From Myceligenerans indicum (GTDB taxonomy: Bacteria > Actinomycetota > Actinomycetes > Actinomycetales > Cellulomonadaceae): a stretch of 63,749 bases of DNA. The position numbers and the translations under genes are program-made. Every line of letters starts with the position of its first letter. Position 1 is the first letter of the stretch. The DNA is taken from the NCBI RefSeq assembly GCF_016742955.1, contig NZ_JABBYC010000021.1, positions 1 to 63,749 on the forward strand, written 5' to 3'. Below the pieces are notes generated by a model that ran no database searches, had not been told where the DNA came from, and saw only the letters and a program-made list of their open reading frames with translations. Shown here one piece after another: positions 9,573 through 17,848 of the stretch.

Positions 9573-9809
9573 TCAGGACGCCCGCAGACCGTCCAGCTCG
9601 GCGGCGAGGTCGTCAGCCTCCGGGCCGACGATGACCTGGACCACCCGCCCCGACCGGACGACGCCGAACGCACCGGAACTCTTCAAGCCCGGCTCGTCCA
9701 CCAGGGCCGGATCGCTCACCTCGACACGCAAGCGGGTGATGCACGGCTCGAGCTCGACGACGTTCGTGTTGCCGCCGAGTGCCACCAGGATGTCGTTCGC
9801 CTTGGACAT
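9573..9809 (-). CDS. Free-standing PTS EIIB domain, glucose/N-acetylglucosamine type
   Basis: The 78-residue protein is one complete EIIB domain of the glucose superfamily. Its phosphorylated cysteine is Cys23 in the motif [11 protein letters not shown], and KSSGAFGVV lies in the second half. EIIB normally passes phosphate from EIIA to the incoming sugar bound to EIIC. Here EIIC and EIIA are not adjacent, so it must partner with subunits encoded elsewhere. The ribosome site is GGGAG, about 8 nt before the ATG at 9809. The 163 bases between its stop and mscS show no gene. Confidence 0.9.
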   Translation of the reverse strand: MSKANDILVALGGNTNVVELEPCITRLRVEVSDPALVDEPGLKSSGAFGVVRSGRVVQVIVGPEADDLAAELDGLRAS

Positions 9810-9995
9810 GAATCACGCTCCCAAACCCCGTGCGTCGTTGCCGGTCTGCGACCACCCTATCCGGAGCCGCAAGAGGGAGGCACGAAAATCGGTGGTTTCG
9901 CCCATTGCAGTCGTCGAGGTGTGCTGTCACCAGGCTCACACCGGCGATCTCTCCGGCGCGTCCTTCCCGTGACCCACGGATGCGAGGATGACCCG

Positions 9996-10373
9996 GTGAA
10001 GTCGTTCTACGAACAGGTCGGCGGGCACGAGACGTTCGCGAAGCTGGTCGGCATCTTCTACGAGGGTGTCGCCGAGGACCCTGTGCTGCGCCCGATGTAC
10101 CCCGAGGAGGACCTCGGCCCGGCCACCGAGCGCCTCACACTCTTCCTGGAGCAGTACTGGGGAGGGCCCGGCACGTACTCCGAGCAGCGGGGGCATCCCC
10201 GGCTGCGGATGCGGCACATGCCCTTCAAGGTCAACCCGGACGCCCGGGACCGCTGGCTGAAGCACATGCGGACCGCCGTCGACGCGCTGGATCTCGCGCC
10301 GGCCCACGAGGCCGAGCTGTGGGACTACCTGGAGCGGGCCGCCTTCTCCATGATCAACACCTTCGAGGACTGA
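9996..10373 (+). CDS. glbO: Group II truncated haemoglobin
   Basis: The 125-residue truncated globin has the two-over-two fold. Visible landmarks are [10 protein letters not shown] at the start, Tyr22 in FYEGV (B10), the proximal His74 in RMRHMPF (F8) and Trp87 (G8). Together these fit the TrHbO group. It binds oxygen at heme and is usually linked to respiration or protection from reactive species. The start is GTG at 9996, with GAGGA about 8 nt upstream; the ATG at 9988 runs into a stop. The gap to the next gene (tesB) is 117 bases. Confidence 0.92.
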   Translation: MKSFYEQVGGHETFAKLVGIFYEGVAEDPVLRPMYPEEDLGPATERLTLFLEQYWGGPGTYSEQRGHPRLRMRHMPFKVNPDARDRWLKHMRTAVDALDLAPAHEAELWDYLERAAFSMINTFED

Positions 10374-10490
10374 CGAACGGCGGTCCGTGCCCGGAACCGG
10401 CCCCGCAGGCCGCAGAATGAGGGTCGAGGACCGCACGACGCGCGGAGCACGGAACCGGGCCCCGCACGCGACAACAGGAGCACCGAGCAC

Positions 10491-11498
10491 GTGGACCGAA
10501 CCGCCGATCACCCGATGACCACGCCCGACGGCGACGGCACGACGTCGCCGGACACGACACCGCCCGGCACGGCGGCGCCCGGCACGACACCTCCGGCCGA
10601 GGAGCCCGACCCGCTGGGTCACCTCCTGGAGGTTCTCGACCTGCGTCCCGTCGACGGGCCCGGCCCCCGCGGCGAGGACGACGTGTTCGAGGGTGACAGC
10701 GTGCTCGGCCCCGCCCCGCGGGCCTACGGCGGGCAGGTGCTGGCGCAGGCGATCATCGCCGCCGCGCGCACCGTGCCACCCGGGCGGCTGATCCACTCGC
10801 TGCACGGGTACTTCCTGCGTGAGGGATCGCTGGAGGCGCCCATCGGGTTCGCCGTCGAACGGCTGCGGGACGGCAGGTCGTTCAGCGCGCGACGGTCCCA
10901 CGCGATGCAGTTCGGCCGGCCGATCCTGTCGATGATCGCCTCGTTCCAGGAGGAACAGCCCGGGTTCGAACTCACCACGCCGATGCCCGACGGCGTGCCC
11001 GCGCCCGGGGACGTTCCCTCCGCCGTCGAGGAGCTCGAGGGCGCCGACGACCGGGCCCGCACGTTCTGGGCCGAGCAGTCCGCGTTCGACCTGCGCCACG
11101 TGGGCGGATCGCTGTACCTGCCGCGAGACCCGTCCGCCGGCGAGCCCGCGCACACGCAGCTGGTGTGGATGAAGGCCCGGCGCCCGATCGGGAGCGACGA
11201 CCAGATGCTGCACCGGGCGATGCTCGCGTTCGCCTGCGATCAGATCATGCTCGAACCCGCCCTGCGGGCGGCCGGCCGGTCGTGGCAGGAGGTGGGCGGC
11301 GGGAAGGTCCCGCTGGCCAGCCTCGACCACGCCATGTGGTGGCACCGCGACGTGCGCGCCGACGAGTGGCTCCTGTACGTGCAGGGCGCGGCGTCGGCGC
11401 AGGGCGGCCGCGCGCTGGGGCACGCCCGCGTGTACAAGCAGGACGGCACCCTCGTGGCGTCGATGGGCCAGGAAGGCATGATGCGCCTGCCCGGGTAG
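10491..11498 (+). CDS. tesB: Acyl-CoA thioesterase II
   Basis: The 335-residue double hot-dog protein hydrolyses acyl-CoA to free fatty acid and CoA in the cytosol. Typical segments are ARAYGGQVLAQAI near residue 80, HSLHGYFLREG near 102 and FACDQIMLEPAL near 245. The first 40 residues are a Thr/Pro-rich low-complexity leader, so the real start could be the ATG at 10515. GTG at 10491 has GGAG about 10 nt upstream. Confidence 0.92.
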   Translation: MDRTADHPMTTPDGDGTTSPDTTPPGTAAPGTTPPAEEPDPLGHLLEVLDLRPVDGPGPRGEDDVFEGDSVLGPAPRAYGGQVLAQAIIAAARTVPPGRLIHSLHGYFLREGSLEAPIGFAVERLRDGRSFSARRSHAMQFGRPILSMIASFQEEQPGFELTTPMPDGVPAPGDVPSAVEELEGADDRARTFWAEQSAFDLRHVGGSLYLPRDPSAGEPAHTQLVWMKARRPIGSDDQMLHRAMLAFACDQIMLEPALRAAGRSWQEVGGGKVPLASLDHAMWWHRDVRADEWLLYVQGAASAQGGRALGHARVYKQDGTLVASMGQEGMMRLPG

Positions 11499-11569
11499 GG
11501 AGCCGATCCCCCTGACGGACGTGTCTTCGCCCCGAGCGGACTTCTCGTGACCGTGTCCCAGGTCACAGG

Positions 11570-11575
11570 TACGTT
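11570..11575 (+). promoter_or_regulatory. -10 box TACGTT for a probably leaderless tricorn message
   Basis: TACGTT ends 6 bases before the ATG at 11582 and there is no ribosome site. This is the arrangement of leaderless actinobacterial mRNAs. Confidence 0.5.
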
Positions 11576-11581
11576 GTGCGC

Positions 11582-14500
11582 ATGTCTCGCCCCTACCTGC
11601 GCTTCCCGCACCTCCACGAGGATCTCGTCACGTTCGTCGCCGACGACGACGTGTGGCTCGCGCCCGTCGCCGGTGGTCGCGCCTGGCGTCTGACCAGCGA
11701 CCACGTCCCCTGCTCCACACCCCGGACCGCGCCGGACGGCTCACGGATCGCCTACGTCTCCCATCGGGACGGGCATCCCGAGGTGTACGTCGTGGACCTG
11801 GACGGCGGCGCTCCGCGCCGCCTCACGTGGTTCGGCGGCTCCCGCACCCTGCTGCTCGGCTGGGACGAGGACGGTCGCGTCCTCGTGGCCACCAACGGCG
11901 CGGAGCACCACCGGTGGCTGACGGTGGTGCACGCCGTCGGGCCGGACGGGTCGGTGGAGCGGCTGCGGTTCGGCCCGGCCTGGGGCATCGCCGCTCACGG
12001 CAGCGGCGTCACCGCGCTCGCCTCGGCCGGCTATCGGCCGGCGGTGCACTGGAAGCGGTATCGCGGCGGGACGGCGCCGCGCCTGTGGCTGGACCGTCCG
12101 GGCGACGGCACCTGGGAACAGGCCCTGCCCGACGAGGACGCGGCGGTCCTGGACCCGATGTGGGTGGGCGACACCCTCCTGTTCACCTCCGACCGGGCGG
12201 CGACGTTCCCCGACGACGCCGACGAGCAGGCGAACCTGTGGGCATGGGACGGCCTGGCCACGGCGGCTCCCGGCCAGGACGGCACCCCGGCCGCTCCTCG
12301 GCAGGTCACCTTCCAGACGGCCCACGAGGGGTACGTCCGGGACGCCACGACCGACGGCACCCGGATCGCCTGGCACAGCCGGGGCGACCTCTGGGTCCTG
12401 GACGCCCTGGACGGCACGCCGCGCCGCCTCGACATCACGCTGACCGGCGCCACCCCGCAGCCGTACACGGCCGCTCCCGGCCGGATCGACGGCCTGGCCA
12501 CGGACAAGGGCGGCGACGGGAGCCTCGTCGGCTGGCTGGGCACCGCCTTCTGGGTGACCCACCGGGCGGGTCCGGCGCGCGCCCTGGTCGCGGACCCGGC
12601 CACGCGTGTCCGGGAGCCGGGGCTGCTCGGGGACACCGGCCGCGCGGTGCTGGTCACGGACACGGACGGCGAGGACGCGCTGGAGGTGCACGCCCTGGAC
12701 GGCTCCACGCCGCCCGTGCGGTTCGCGGGCGGCCGCCTCGGCCGGGTCCTGGGCCTCGCGGCGAGCCCGGACGGCTCCCGGGTCGCCACGATCTCGCACG
12801 ACGGCCGGATCAGCCTGGTCACCGTCCCCCCGGCGGGCGAGCCCGCGGAGGCCTCGGTGACCGAGGTGGGCCTGTCCCTCTCGGGGGAGGCCGAGGGACT
12901 GGTGTTCTCCCCCGACGGCCGGTACCTCGCGTGGAGCAGCCCGACCGGCAACGAGGGCGACCACCACCGCCTGATGATCGCCGACCTGCGTGCGGACCGC
13001 CCCACGGAGCGGGCCGTCACGTCCGGGAAGTTCCACGACCGCTCCCCGGCGTTCACCGACGACGGCAAGTACCTGGTGCTGCTGTCGGACCGCACCTTCG
13101 ACCCGTCCTACGACGCGCACGAGTTCGCGCTGTCGTTCGGCCCGGCCACCCGGCCGTGGCTCATCCCGCTCGACGCCGCCGAACCCGCACCGTTCGGCCC
13201 GAGCGTCGACGGCTGGCGCCTGAGCGGGTCCGCGAACGAGGAGAAGGACGACGAGGGCACCGGTGACACGGCCGGCGCGTCCGTGGTCTGCCCCGACTTC
13301 GACGACGACGGTGCCGAGGAGCGCGTCGTCCCGTTCCCGGTCCCCTCGGGGCACTACCGCGACCTGAGGGCCGCCAAGGGCGGCGTCCTGTGGATCCGGG
13401 AGCCGGACGACGCGGGGGTACTCGGGACGCGGAGCGCCGGTGTGGAGGAGGACGAGCCGGCGAACGCCCTGCAGTTCTGGTCCTTCGACGAGCGCCGGGC
13501 CACCGAGGTCGCCGCGAAGGCCGACGACTACAGCGTCTCGGGGGACGGCGTGCGCGTCGTCGTGCGGTCCGGGAACCAGCTCACGACACAGCCCGCCACG
13601 AGCAAGCCGGGCGACGACCCCGGCCCGGGCGGGTCCACCCGGATCGACCTGTCCCGGATGCGGTACGAGGTCGACCCGCGCACGCAATGGCGTCAGATGT
13701 TCGAGGAGAACGCGCGGATCATGCGCGACCACTACTGGCGCGCGGACATGAACGGCGTCGACTGGGACGCGGCGGTGGAACGCTGGCGGCCCCTGGTCGA
13801 GCGGCTCGCCACGCACGACGATCTCGCCGACCTCCTGTGGGAGACCGTCGGCGAGCTGAACACCTCGCACGCCTACGTCAGCCCGCCCGGACAGCCGGGC
13901 GACGCCTCACGGCGGCTCGGCTTCCTGGGCGCCGACCTCTCGCCCTCCGGCGAGGGCTGGAGGATCGACAGGATCCTGCCGGGCGAGTCCTCCGATCCCG
14001 AGGCCCGCTCCCCGCTCCGAGCCGCCGGCGTAGGTGCCCGTCCCGGGGACGTGATCGTCGCGGTCGACGGTGTGCCGGTCGACCCTGCTGTCGGGCCCGC
14101 GGCAAACCTCACGGGAGCGGCGGAACGCCCCGTCGAGCTCACCCTCCGACGGTCCGGCACGGACGCCGACCGGCGTGTCGCGGTCGTGCCGCTGGCAAGC
14201 GAGGCGGTGCTGCGGTACCAGGCCTGGGTCGCCTCCCGCCGGGACTACGTGGCCCGGAAGTCGGACGGCAGGCTGGGCTACGTGCATGTCCCGGACATGA
14301 CGAGCACCGGCTGGGCCCAGATGTTCCGGGACCTGCGCCAGGCCGTGCGCTGCGAGGGCCTGGTGGTCGACGTGCGCTTCAACGGTGGCGGCCACACCTC
14401 GCAGCTCGTGATCTCGCGTATCTCCCAGCGGATCGTGGGCTGGAGCCGCGCCCGTCACTTCGAGCGCCCGATGCCGTACCCCGACGGTGCGCCCCGCGGC

Positions 14501-14878
14501 TCGGTGGTGCTCGTGGCGAACGAGCACTCCGGCTCGGACGGCGACATCGTCAACGCCGCGGCCCAGGCCCTGGGGGTCGGCCCCGTGGTCGGCGTACGCA
14601 CCTGGGGAGGCGTCGTCGGTATCGACGGGCGCTTCGACCTCGTGGACGGAACGGGGATCACCCAGCCCCGCTACGCCTTCTGGCTCGAGGGGCCCGGTTG
14701 GGACGTCGAGAACCACGGTGTCGATCCCGACATCGAGGTGTGGCACACGCCGGCGGACTACTTCGGCGCGAGCGACAAGCAGCTCGACGCGGCGATCGCC
14801 GAGTCCTTCCGGCTGCTCGCGGAGCGGCCGGCCGCCGAGCCGCCGGCGGCGCCGGCGCCGCGGGTGCGGCCTGCCTGA
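11582..14878 (+). CDS. Tricorn protease (S41-family peptidase)
   Basis: The 1098-residue cytosolic protease has the full tricorn layout: two beta-propellers made of WD/PD40-like repeats (about residues 1-640), a linker helix domain, a PDZ domain (about 770-850) and an S41 core. The expected catalytic elements are present: Ser762-His763 in LNTSHAY, nucleophile Ser985 in the HSGSDGD motif, and Glu1043 in DVENHG. It degrades proteasome-sized peptides to short oligopeptides that aminopeptidases such as PepN finish. The ATG at 11582 is chosen because MSRPYLRFPHLH matches the family start; a GTG lies 6 nt earlier. It converges on the thioesterase gene downstream. Confidence 0.93.
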   Translation: MSRPYLRFPHLHEDLVTFVADDDVWLAPVAGGRAWRLTSDHVPCSTPRTAPDGSRIAYVSHRDGHPEVYVVDLDGGAPRRLTWFGGSRTLLLGWDEDGRVLVATNGAEHHRWLTVVHAVGPDGSVERLRFGPAWGIAAHGSGVTALASAGYRPAVHWKRYRGGTAPRLWLDRPGDGTWEQALPDEDAAVLDPMWVGDTLLFTSDRAATFPDDADEQANLWAWDGLATAAPGQDGTPAAPRQVTFQTAHEGYVRDATTDGTRIAWHSRGDLWVLDALDGTPRRLDITLTGATPQPYTAAPGRIDGLATDKGGDGSLVGWLGTAFWVTHRAGPARALVADPATRVREPGLLGDTGRAVLVTDTDGEDALEVHALDGSTPPVRFAGGRLGRVLGLAASPDGSRVATISHDGRISLVTVPPAGEPAEASVTEVGLSLSGEAEGLVFSPDGRYLAWSSPTGNEGDHHRLMIADLRADRPTERAVTSGKFHDRSPAFTDDGKYLVLLSDRTFDPSYDAHEFALSFGPATRPWLIPLDAAEPAPFGPSVDGWRLSGSANEEKDDEGTGDTAGASVVCPDFDDDGAEERVVPFPVPSGHYRDLRAAKGGVLWIREPDDAGVLGTRSAGVEEDEPANALQFWSFDERRATEVAAKADDYSVSGDGVRVVVRSGNQLTTQPATSKPGDDPGPGGSTRIDLSRMRYEVDPRTQWRQMFEENARIMRDHYWRADMNGVDWDAAVERWRPLVERLATHDDLADLLWETVGELNTSHAYVSPPGQPGDASRRLGFLGADLSPSGEGWRIDRILPGESSDPEARSPLRAAGVGARPGDVIVAVDGVPVDPAVGPAANLTGAAERPVELTLRRSGTDADRRVAVVPLASEAVLRYQAWVASRRDYVARKSDGRLGYVHVPDMTSTGWAQMFRDLRQAVRCEGLVVDVRFNGGGHTSQLVISRISQRIVGWSRARHFERPMPYPDGAPRGSVVLVANEHSGSDGDIVNAAAQALGVGPVVGVRTWGGVVGIDGRFDLVDGTGITQPRYAFWLEGPGWDVENHGVDPDIEVWHTPADYFGASDKQLDAAIAESFRLLAERPAAEPPAAPAPRVRPA

Positions 14879-14899
14879 CCGCCGGTTTCCCGCGGTCCG

Positions 14900-14935
14900 G
14901 TGCGGGTGTGGCCCGGCGTCGGGTCACGCCCGCAC
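14900..14935. terminator. Hairpin between convergent tricorn and thioesterase genes
   Basis: The 15-base arms starting GTGCGGG (14900) and ending CCGCAC (14935) pair with two imperfect positions around a 6-base loop. It lies 22 bases past the tricorn stop and can serve both genes. Confidence 0.55.
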
Positions 14936-14950
14936 CTGACCGCCGCCCGC

Positions 14951-14977
14951 GGCGTCAGCGGCGTCAGCGGCGTCAGC
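14951..14977. repeat. Three tandem 9-bp repeats over the thioesterase stop codon
   Basis: GGCGTCAGC occurs three times without a gap (14951, 14960, 14969). The minus-strand stop codon of the thioesterase gene lies in the last copy, so each copy re-creates a TGA. Confidence 0.8.
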
Positions 14978-15464
14978 GGCGGCGGAACTTCACCGGTTCG
15001 TCCAGGTAGGGCTCCCACACCGCCCGCTCCGACCCGGTGATCCGGCGCGGTGTGCCGGTTGCCGCGTCGACCAGCACCAGTGTGGTCGAGGCGCGCGCGT
15101 ACGGGGCGGAGTCGAGCGGGTCGCCCGACGTCGCGACGGCTCCCTGGGCGCCGTCGTGCACCGCGTAGCACACCTCGATCGACGCGCCGCCGAGCTTGCC
15201 GAACCACATCTCCACCAGGATCGGGCGGCGCGTGTACTCCAGCGGCCGCAGGTACTCGATCTCCTGGTGCGCGACGAACGTGTGCGTCGTGGCCGTCGGC
15301 CCCGACTCGACGACGGCCGTCGGCAGGGGGTCGACGACGTCCTCGTGGCGCCAGAACGCCTCGATGCGGGCCTCCTGGAGCAGGTCGAGCATCTCGACGT
15401 TGTTGACGTGCTGATACGCGTCGAGGTCGGACCAGCGCAGGGAGATGGGGATGTGCAGACGCAT
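14973..15464 (-). CDS. Acyl-CoA thioesterase, 4-hydroxybenzoyl-CoA type hot-dog fold
   Basis: The single hot-dog domain of 163 residues carries the family motif RWSDLDAYQHVNNVEML near residue 10, where the Asp is the catalytic residue. HQEIEYLRPLEY follows near residue 70. It would hydrolyse an acyl- or aryl-CoA thioester in the cytosol. The start at 15464 (MRLHIPISLRWSD) matches the usual family start; an ATG at 15473 is an alternative and neither has a strong ribosome site. The C-terminus ends in FRRR inside a 9-bp tandem repeat. Confidence 0.88.
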   Translation of the reverse strand: MRLHIPISLRWSDLDAYQHVNNVEMLDLLQEARIEAFWRHEDVVDPLPTAVVESGPTATTHTFVAHQEIEYLRPLEYTRRPILVEMWFGKLGGASIEVCYAVHDGAQGAVATSGDPLDSAPYARASTTLVLVDAATGTPRRITGSERAVWEPYLDEPVKFRRR

Positions 15465-15589
15465 GGGAACCATCTTCGTGCATCGCGTCGTGCCGGGCGG
15501 CCGCCGGCCGGCGACGTCGGTCACGCCCGCAGGCCGCTCCTAATCGTTTCGCCGGTCTCGCGGTGCTCCTCACGGACCGGCCGTACGGC

Positions 15590-15595
15590 TACAGT
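15590..15595 (+). promoter_or_regulatory. Candidate -10 box TACAGT for the small lipoprotein gene
   Basis: TACAGT lies 39 bases upstream of the ATG at 15634 and would give a leader of about 30 nt carrying GGAGGAAACC. No clear -35 is seen. Confidence 0.4.
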
Positions 15596-15633
15596 TCATG
15601 ACCGCTCACCTGCGAACAACCCTGGAGGAAACC

Positions 15634-16134
15634 ATGCGCCGCACAGCCGCGGTCGTCGCCCTGGTGGCCGCTCTGTCCCTGACCGGCTGCTCGACCCCGA
15701 CGGGCGCGGACGTCACCGGCCGGGAAGGCGCGGCCGCCGAGTCCCCCGCCGGACCGCTGACCCCTGCGGCGGCGGGTGAGCAGTTCCTGCGGATCGTCGC
15801 CCCGTACAACGGCGTGCTGGAGCAGTTCGAGACGTCCGTGAACGACGGGGCGCCGCTGGCGGAACAGACCGGCCTGGCCGGTGCGGTCGGCGCCGCACTC
15901 CGGGCGGAGTCGGAGGGGCTGCGGCAGACCGCCTGGCCCGAGGACGTCGCGGACGATGCCACCGCACTCGCCGAGGCGAACGAGCAGGCGGCCTCCCACT
16001 GGGAACAGGCTGCCTCGGCGCAGTCCACGCAGGAGGTCCTCGACCACGTCGACCAGGCGATGGAGGCCGACGCCGGGGACGCGGCCGCCTCCATCCGCGA
16101 GAAGCTGGACCTGCCCGCCTACGCGGAGGAGTAG
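15634..16134 (+). CDS. Small secreted lipoprotein of unknown function
   Basis: The 166-residue protein has a strong ribosome site (GGAGG, 6 nt before the ATG). The leader MRRTAAVVALVAALSLTGC is a clear lipoprotein signal with lipobox Cys19. The mature part is alanine- and glutamate-rich and looks mostly helical. No catalytic motif or family is recognised. It is probably anchored on the outer face of the membrane. It converges on the GTPase operon; only 22 bases separate the stop codons and no hairpin is visible there. Confidence 0.8.
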   Translation: MRRTAAVVALVAALSLTGCSTPTGADVTGREGAAAESPAGPLTPAAAGEQFLRIVAPYNGVLEQFETSVNDGAPLAEQTGLAGAVGAALRAESEGLRQTAWPEDVADDATALAEANEQAASHWEQAASAQSTQEVLDHVDQAMEADAGDAAASIREKLDLPAYAEE

Positions 16135-16156
16135 ACCCCGGGCCTGACGGCCTGCC

Positions 16157-17848
16157 TCAGCTCGCGGCGATCGTCGCCGCCGTCCGGCATCGGCCGAGCG
16201 CCGCGAGCTCCTCGGCCACCGGGAGCCGGACCAGGCGGTCGGCGACACCGGCCACCGACGCCTGCAGCCGGCGACGGGCCGCGGCGGCCCTGCGCCGCGT
16301 ACCGATCACCGACACCAGCCGCGAGACGACCGCGACCAGCGCGCCCAGCAGCAGCCCGCCGATCACCAGCAGGGTCGGCCAAGGGATCTGGAACGGGTCC
16401 ACGCCCAGACCGTCCGACGGACCCGGTGGCGCGCCGGGAAACACCACGCCCTGCCCCTCCCCGGCGAACATCGGCACCGTCCAGACCGGCGTCGGCGGCA
16501 TGGGCAGCCGGAGGTAGGACAGCAGGAACAGCCACCCCAGCCACCCCAGGCCCGCGACCACCGCGGCGATCAGCGTCCACTGCACCAGGTTGACGGCACG
16601 CCACCACAGCGGCTTCCGGCCCGCCTCCAGCCGGGTGCTCGCCACGGCCTGGTCGAGCGCGTGAGGCAGTTCGTCGATCCCCTGCTGAACGCGGGCGCGG
16701 GCGGCGAGCACCCACGAGTCCGCGACGCCGTCGGTCACCTCCTCGACGTACTGCCGCACCCCCGTGGCTGCCGACGCGCGCACCGCGGGTACGGGCGACG
16801 GCAGGGACGTGTGCACGAGATCCTCCCGCCCCCGCGGGGCGCGTCGCTCCGTGTCACGCAGTCCGAGCCGGCGCAGCGGGTCGCGCCTCAGCCGCCCGAG
16901 CCAGCGGGTCAACGGCCAGCCCGTGGCCGCGCGGGCGTCACGGCGCGCCGCCGAGCGGACGGCGTCGACCACCGTGGGCACACCGGCCGCGTCCTCCAGG
17001 GCCCGCAGCAGGGCTCCACGGGCGCGGTCCCCGGCCCGTGCGCGCGGCTGGGCGCCGCACGCCTCGACGATGTCCGACGCCGCGGCACGTTCGTCGCCCA
17101 CCAGGCGTGCCGTGGCGGCCTCGCGCTTCTTCGCCGCCCTGGCGAGCAGCCCGCGCAGCTCGTCCATGCCCTGGCCGGTGGCCGCCGACAGGCCGAGCAC
17201 CCGCGCACCGTCCAGGCCGTCGTCGGCCACCAGCCGCTTCAGGTCCGCCAGCATCGCGGCGGTCTCCCCGGCGGTGAGCCGGTCGATCTGGTTCAGGACC
17301 ACCACGACGACGTCGGCTCTGCCGGCCAGCGGACGGAGGAAGCCCTCGTGCAGCGCCGCGTCGGCGTACTTCTGCGGATCCACCACCCAGACCAGCAGGT
17401 CCGCCCGCTCCACGAGCGCCTCGGCGCGCAGCCGGTGGTCCACCACGACCGAGTCGTGGTCCGGCAGGTCGAGCAGCACCAGACCGGTCGAGTCGCCCGA
17501 CGGCACCGGCCCCGACATCTCGAGGTACCGCGGGACATCGAGCCAGGCCAGCAGCGGCCCCGCGCCCTCGCCCCAGTAGGCCGCCTGCGCGTGCGAGGTG
17601 GTCGGGCGCCGCACGCCGGTCACCGCGACCTCCTGGCCCGCCACCGCGTTGAACACGGACGACTTGCCCGAACCCGTGGCTCCCGCCAGCGCGACCACCG
17701 TGTGCTCCGCAGACAGCCCGCCCCGCTCGCGCGCCCGCTCCGCCACGGCACGGGCGGCGTCCAGGATCTCCCGGTCAAGACGTCCCTCGCCTTCCCGGGC
17801 GGCGTTCTCCAGCGCTGCCGTGCGGGCGGCCAGGTCGATACGGCTCAT
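16157..17848 (-). CDS. YfjP-like/DynB-like membrane GTPase, pair 1
   Basis: The 563-residue GTPase has P-loop GATGSGKS (residues 56-63), the G3-like DLPDHDS and the G4 NQID. A helical part follows, then two membrane segments at about residues 415-445 and 490-515 and a basic C-terminus. Its start overlaps the end of the dynamin-like gene by 4 bases (ATGA), so the two proteins are translationally coupled and probably form a heteromeric complex. Streptomyces DynA/DynB, which stabilise FtsZ rings, are encoded as such a coupled pair, and I infer a related membrane-remodelling role. A second paralogous pair lies at 23814-27112. Confidence 0.85.
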   Translation of the reverse strand: MSRIDLAARTAALENAAREGEGRLDREILDAARAVAERARERGGLSAEHTVVALAGATGSGKSSVFNAVAGQEVAVTGVRRPTTSHAQAAYWGEGAGPLLAWLDVPRYLEMSGPVPSGDSTGLVLLDLPDHDSVVVDHRLRAEALVERADLLVWVVDPQKYADAALHEGFLRPLAGRADVVVVVLNQIDRLTAGETAAMLADLKRLVADDGLDGARVLGLSAATGQGMDELRGLLARAAKKREAATARLVGDERAAASDIVEACGAQPRARAGDRARGALLRALEDAAGVPTVVDAVRSAARRDARAATGWPLTRWLGRLRRDPLRRLGLRDTERRAPRGREDLVHTSLPSPVPAVRASAATGVRQYVEEVTDGVADSWVLAARARVQQGIDELPHALDQAVASTRLEAGRKPLWWRAVNLVQWTLIAAVVAGLGWLGWLFLLSYLRLPMPPTPVWTVPMFAGEGQGVVFPGAPPGPSDGLGVDPFQIPWPTLLVIGGLLLGALVAVVSRLVSVIGTRRRAAAARRRLQASVAGVADRLVRLPVAEELAALGRCRTAATIAAS

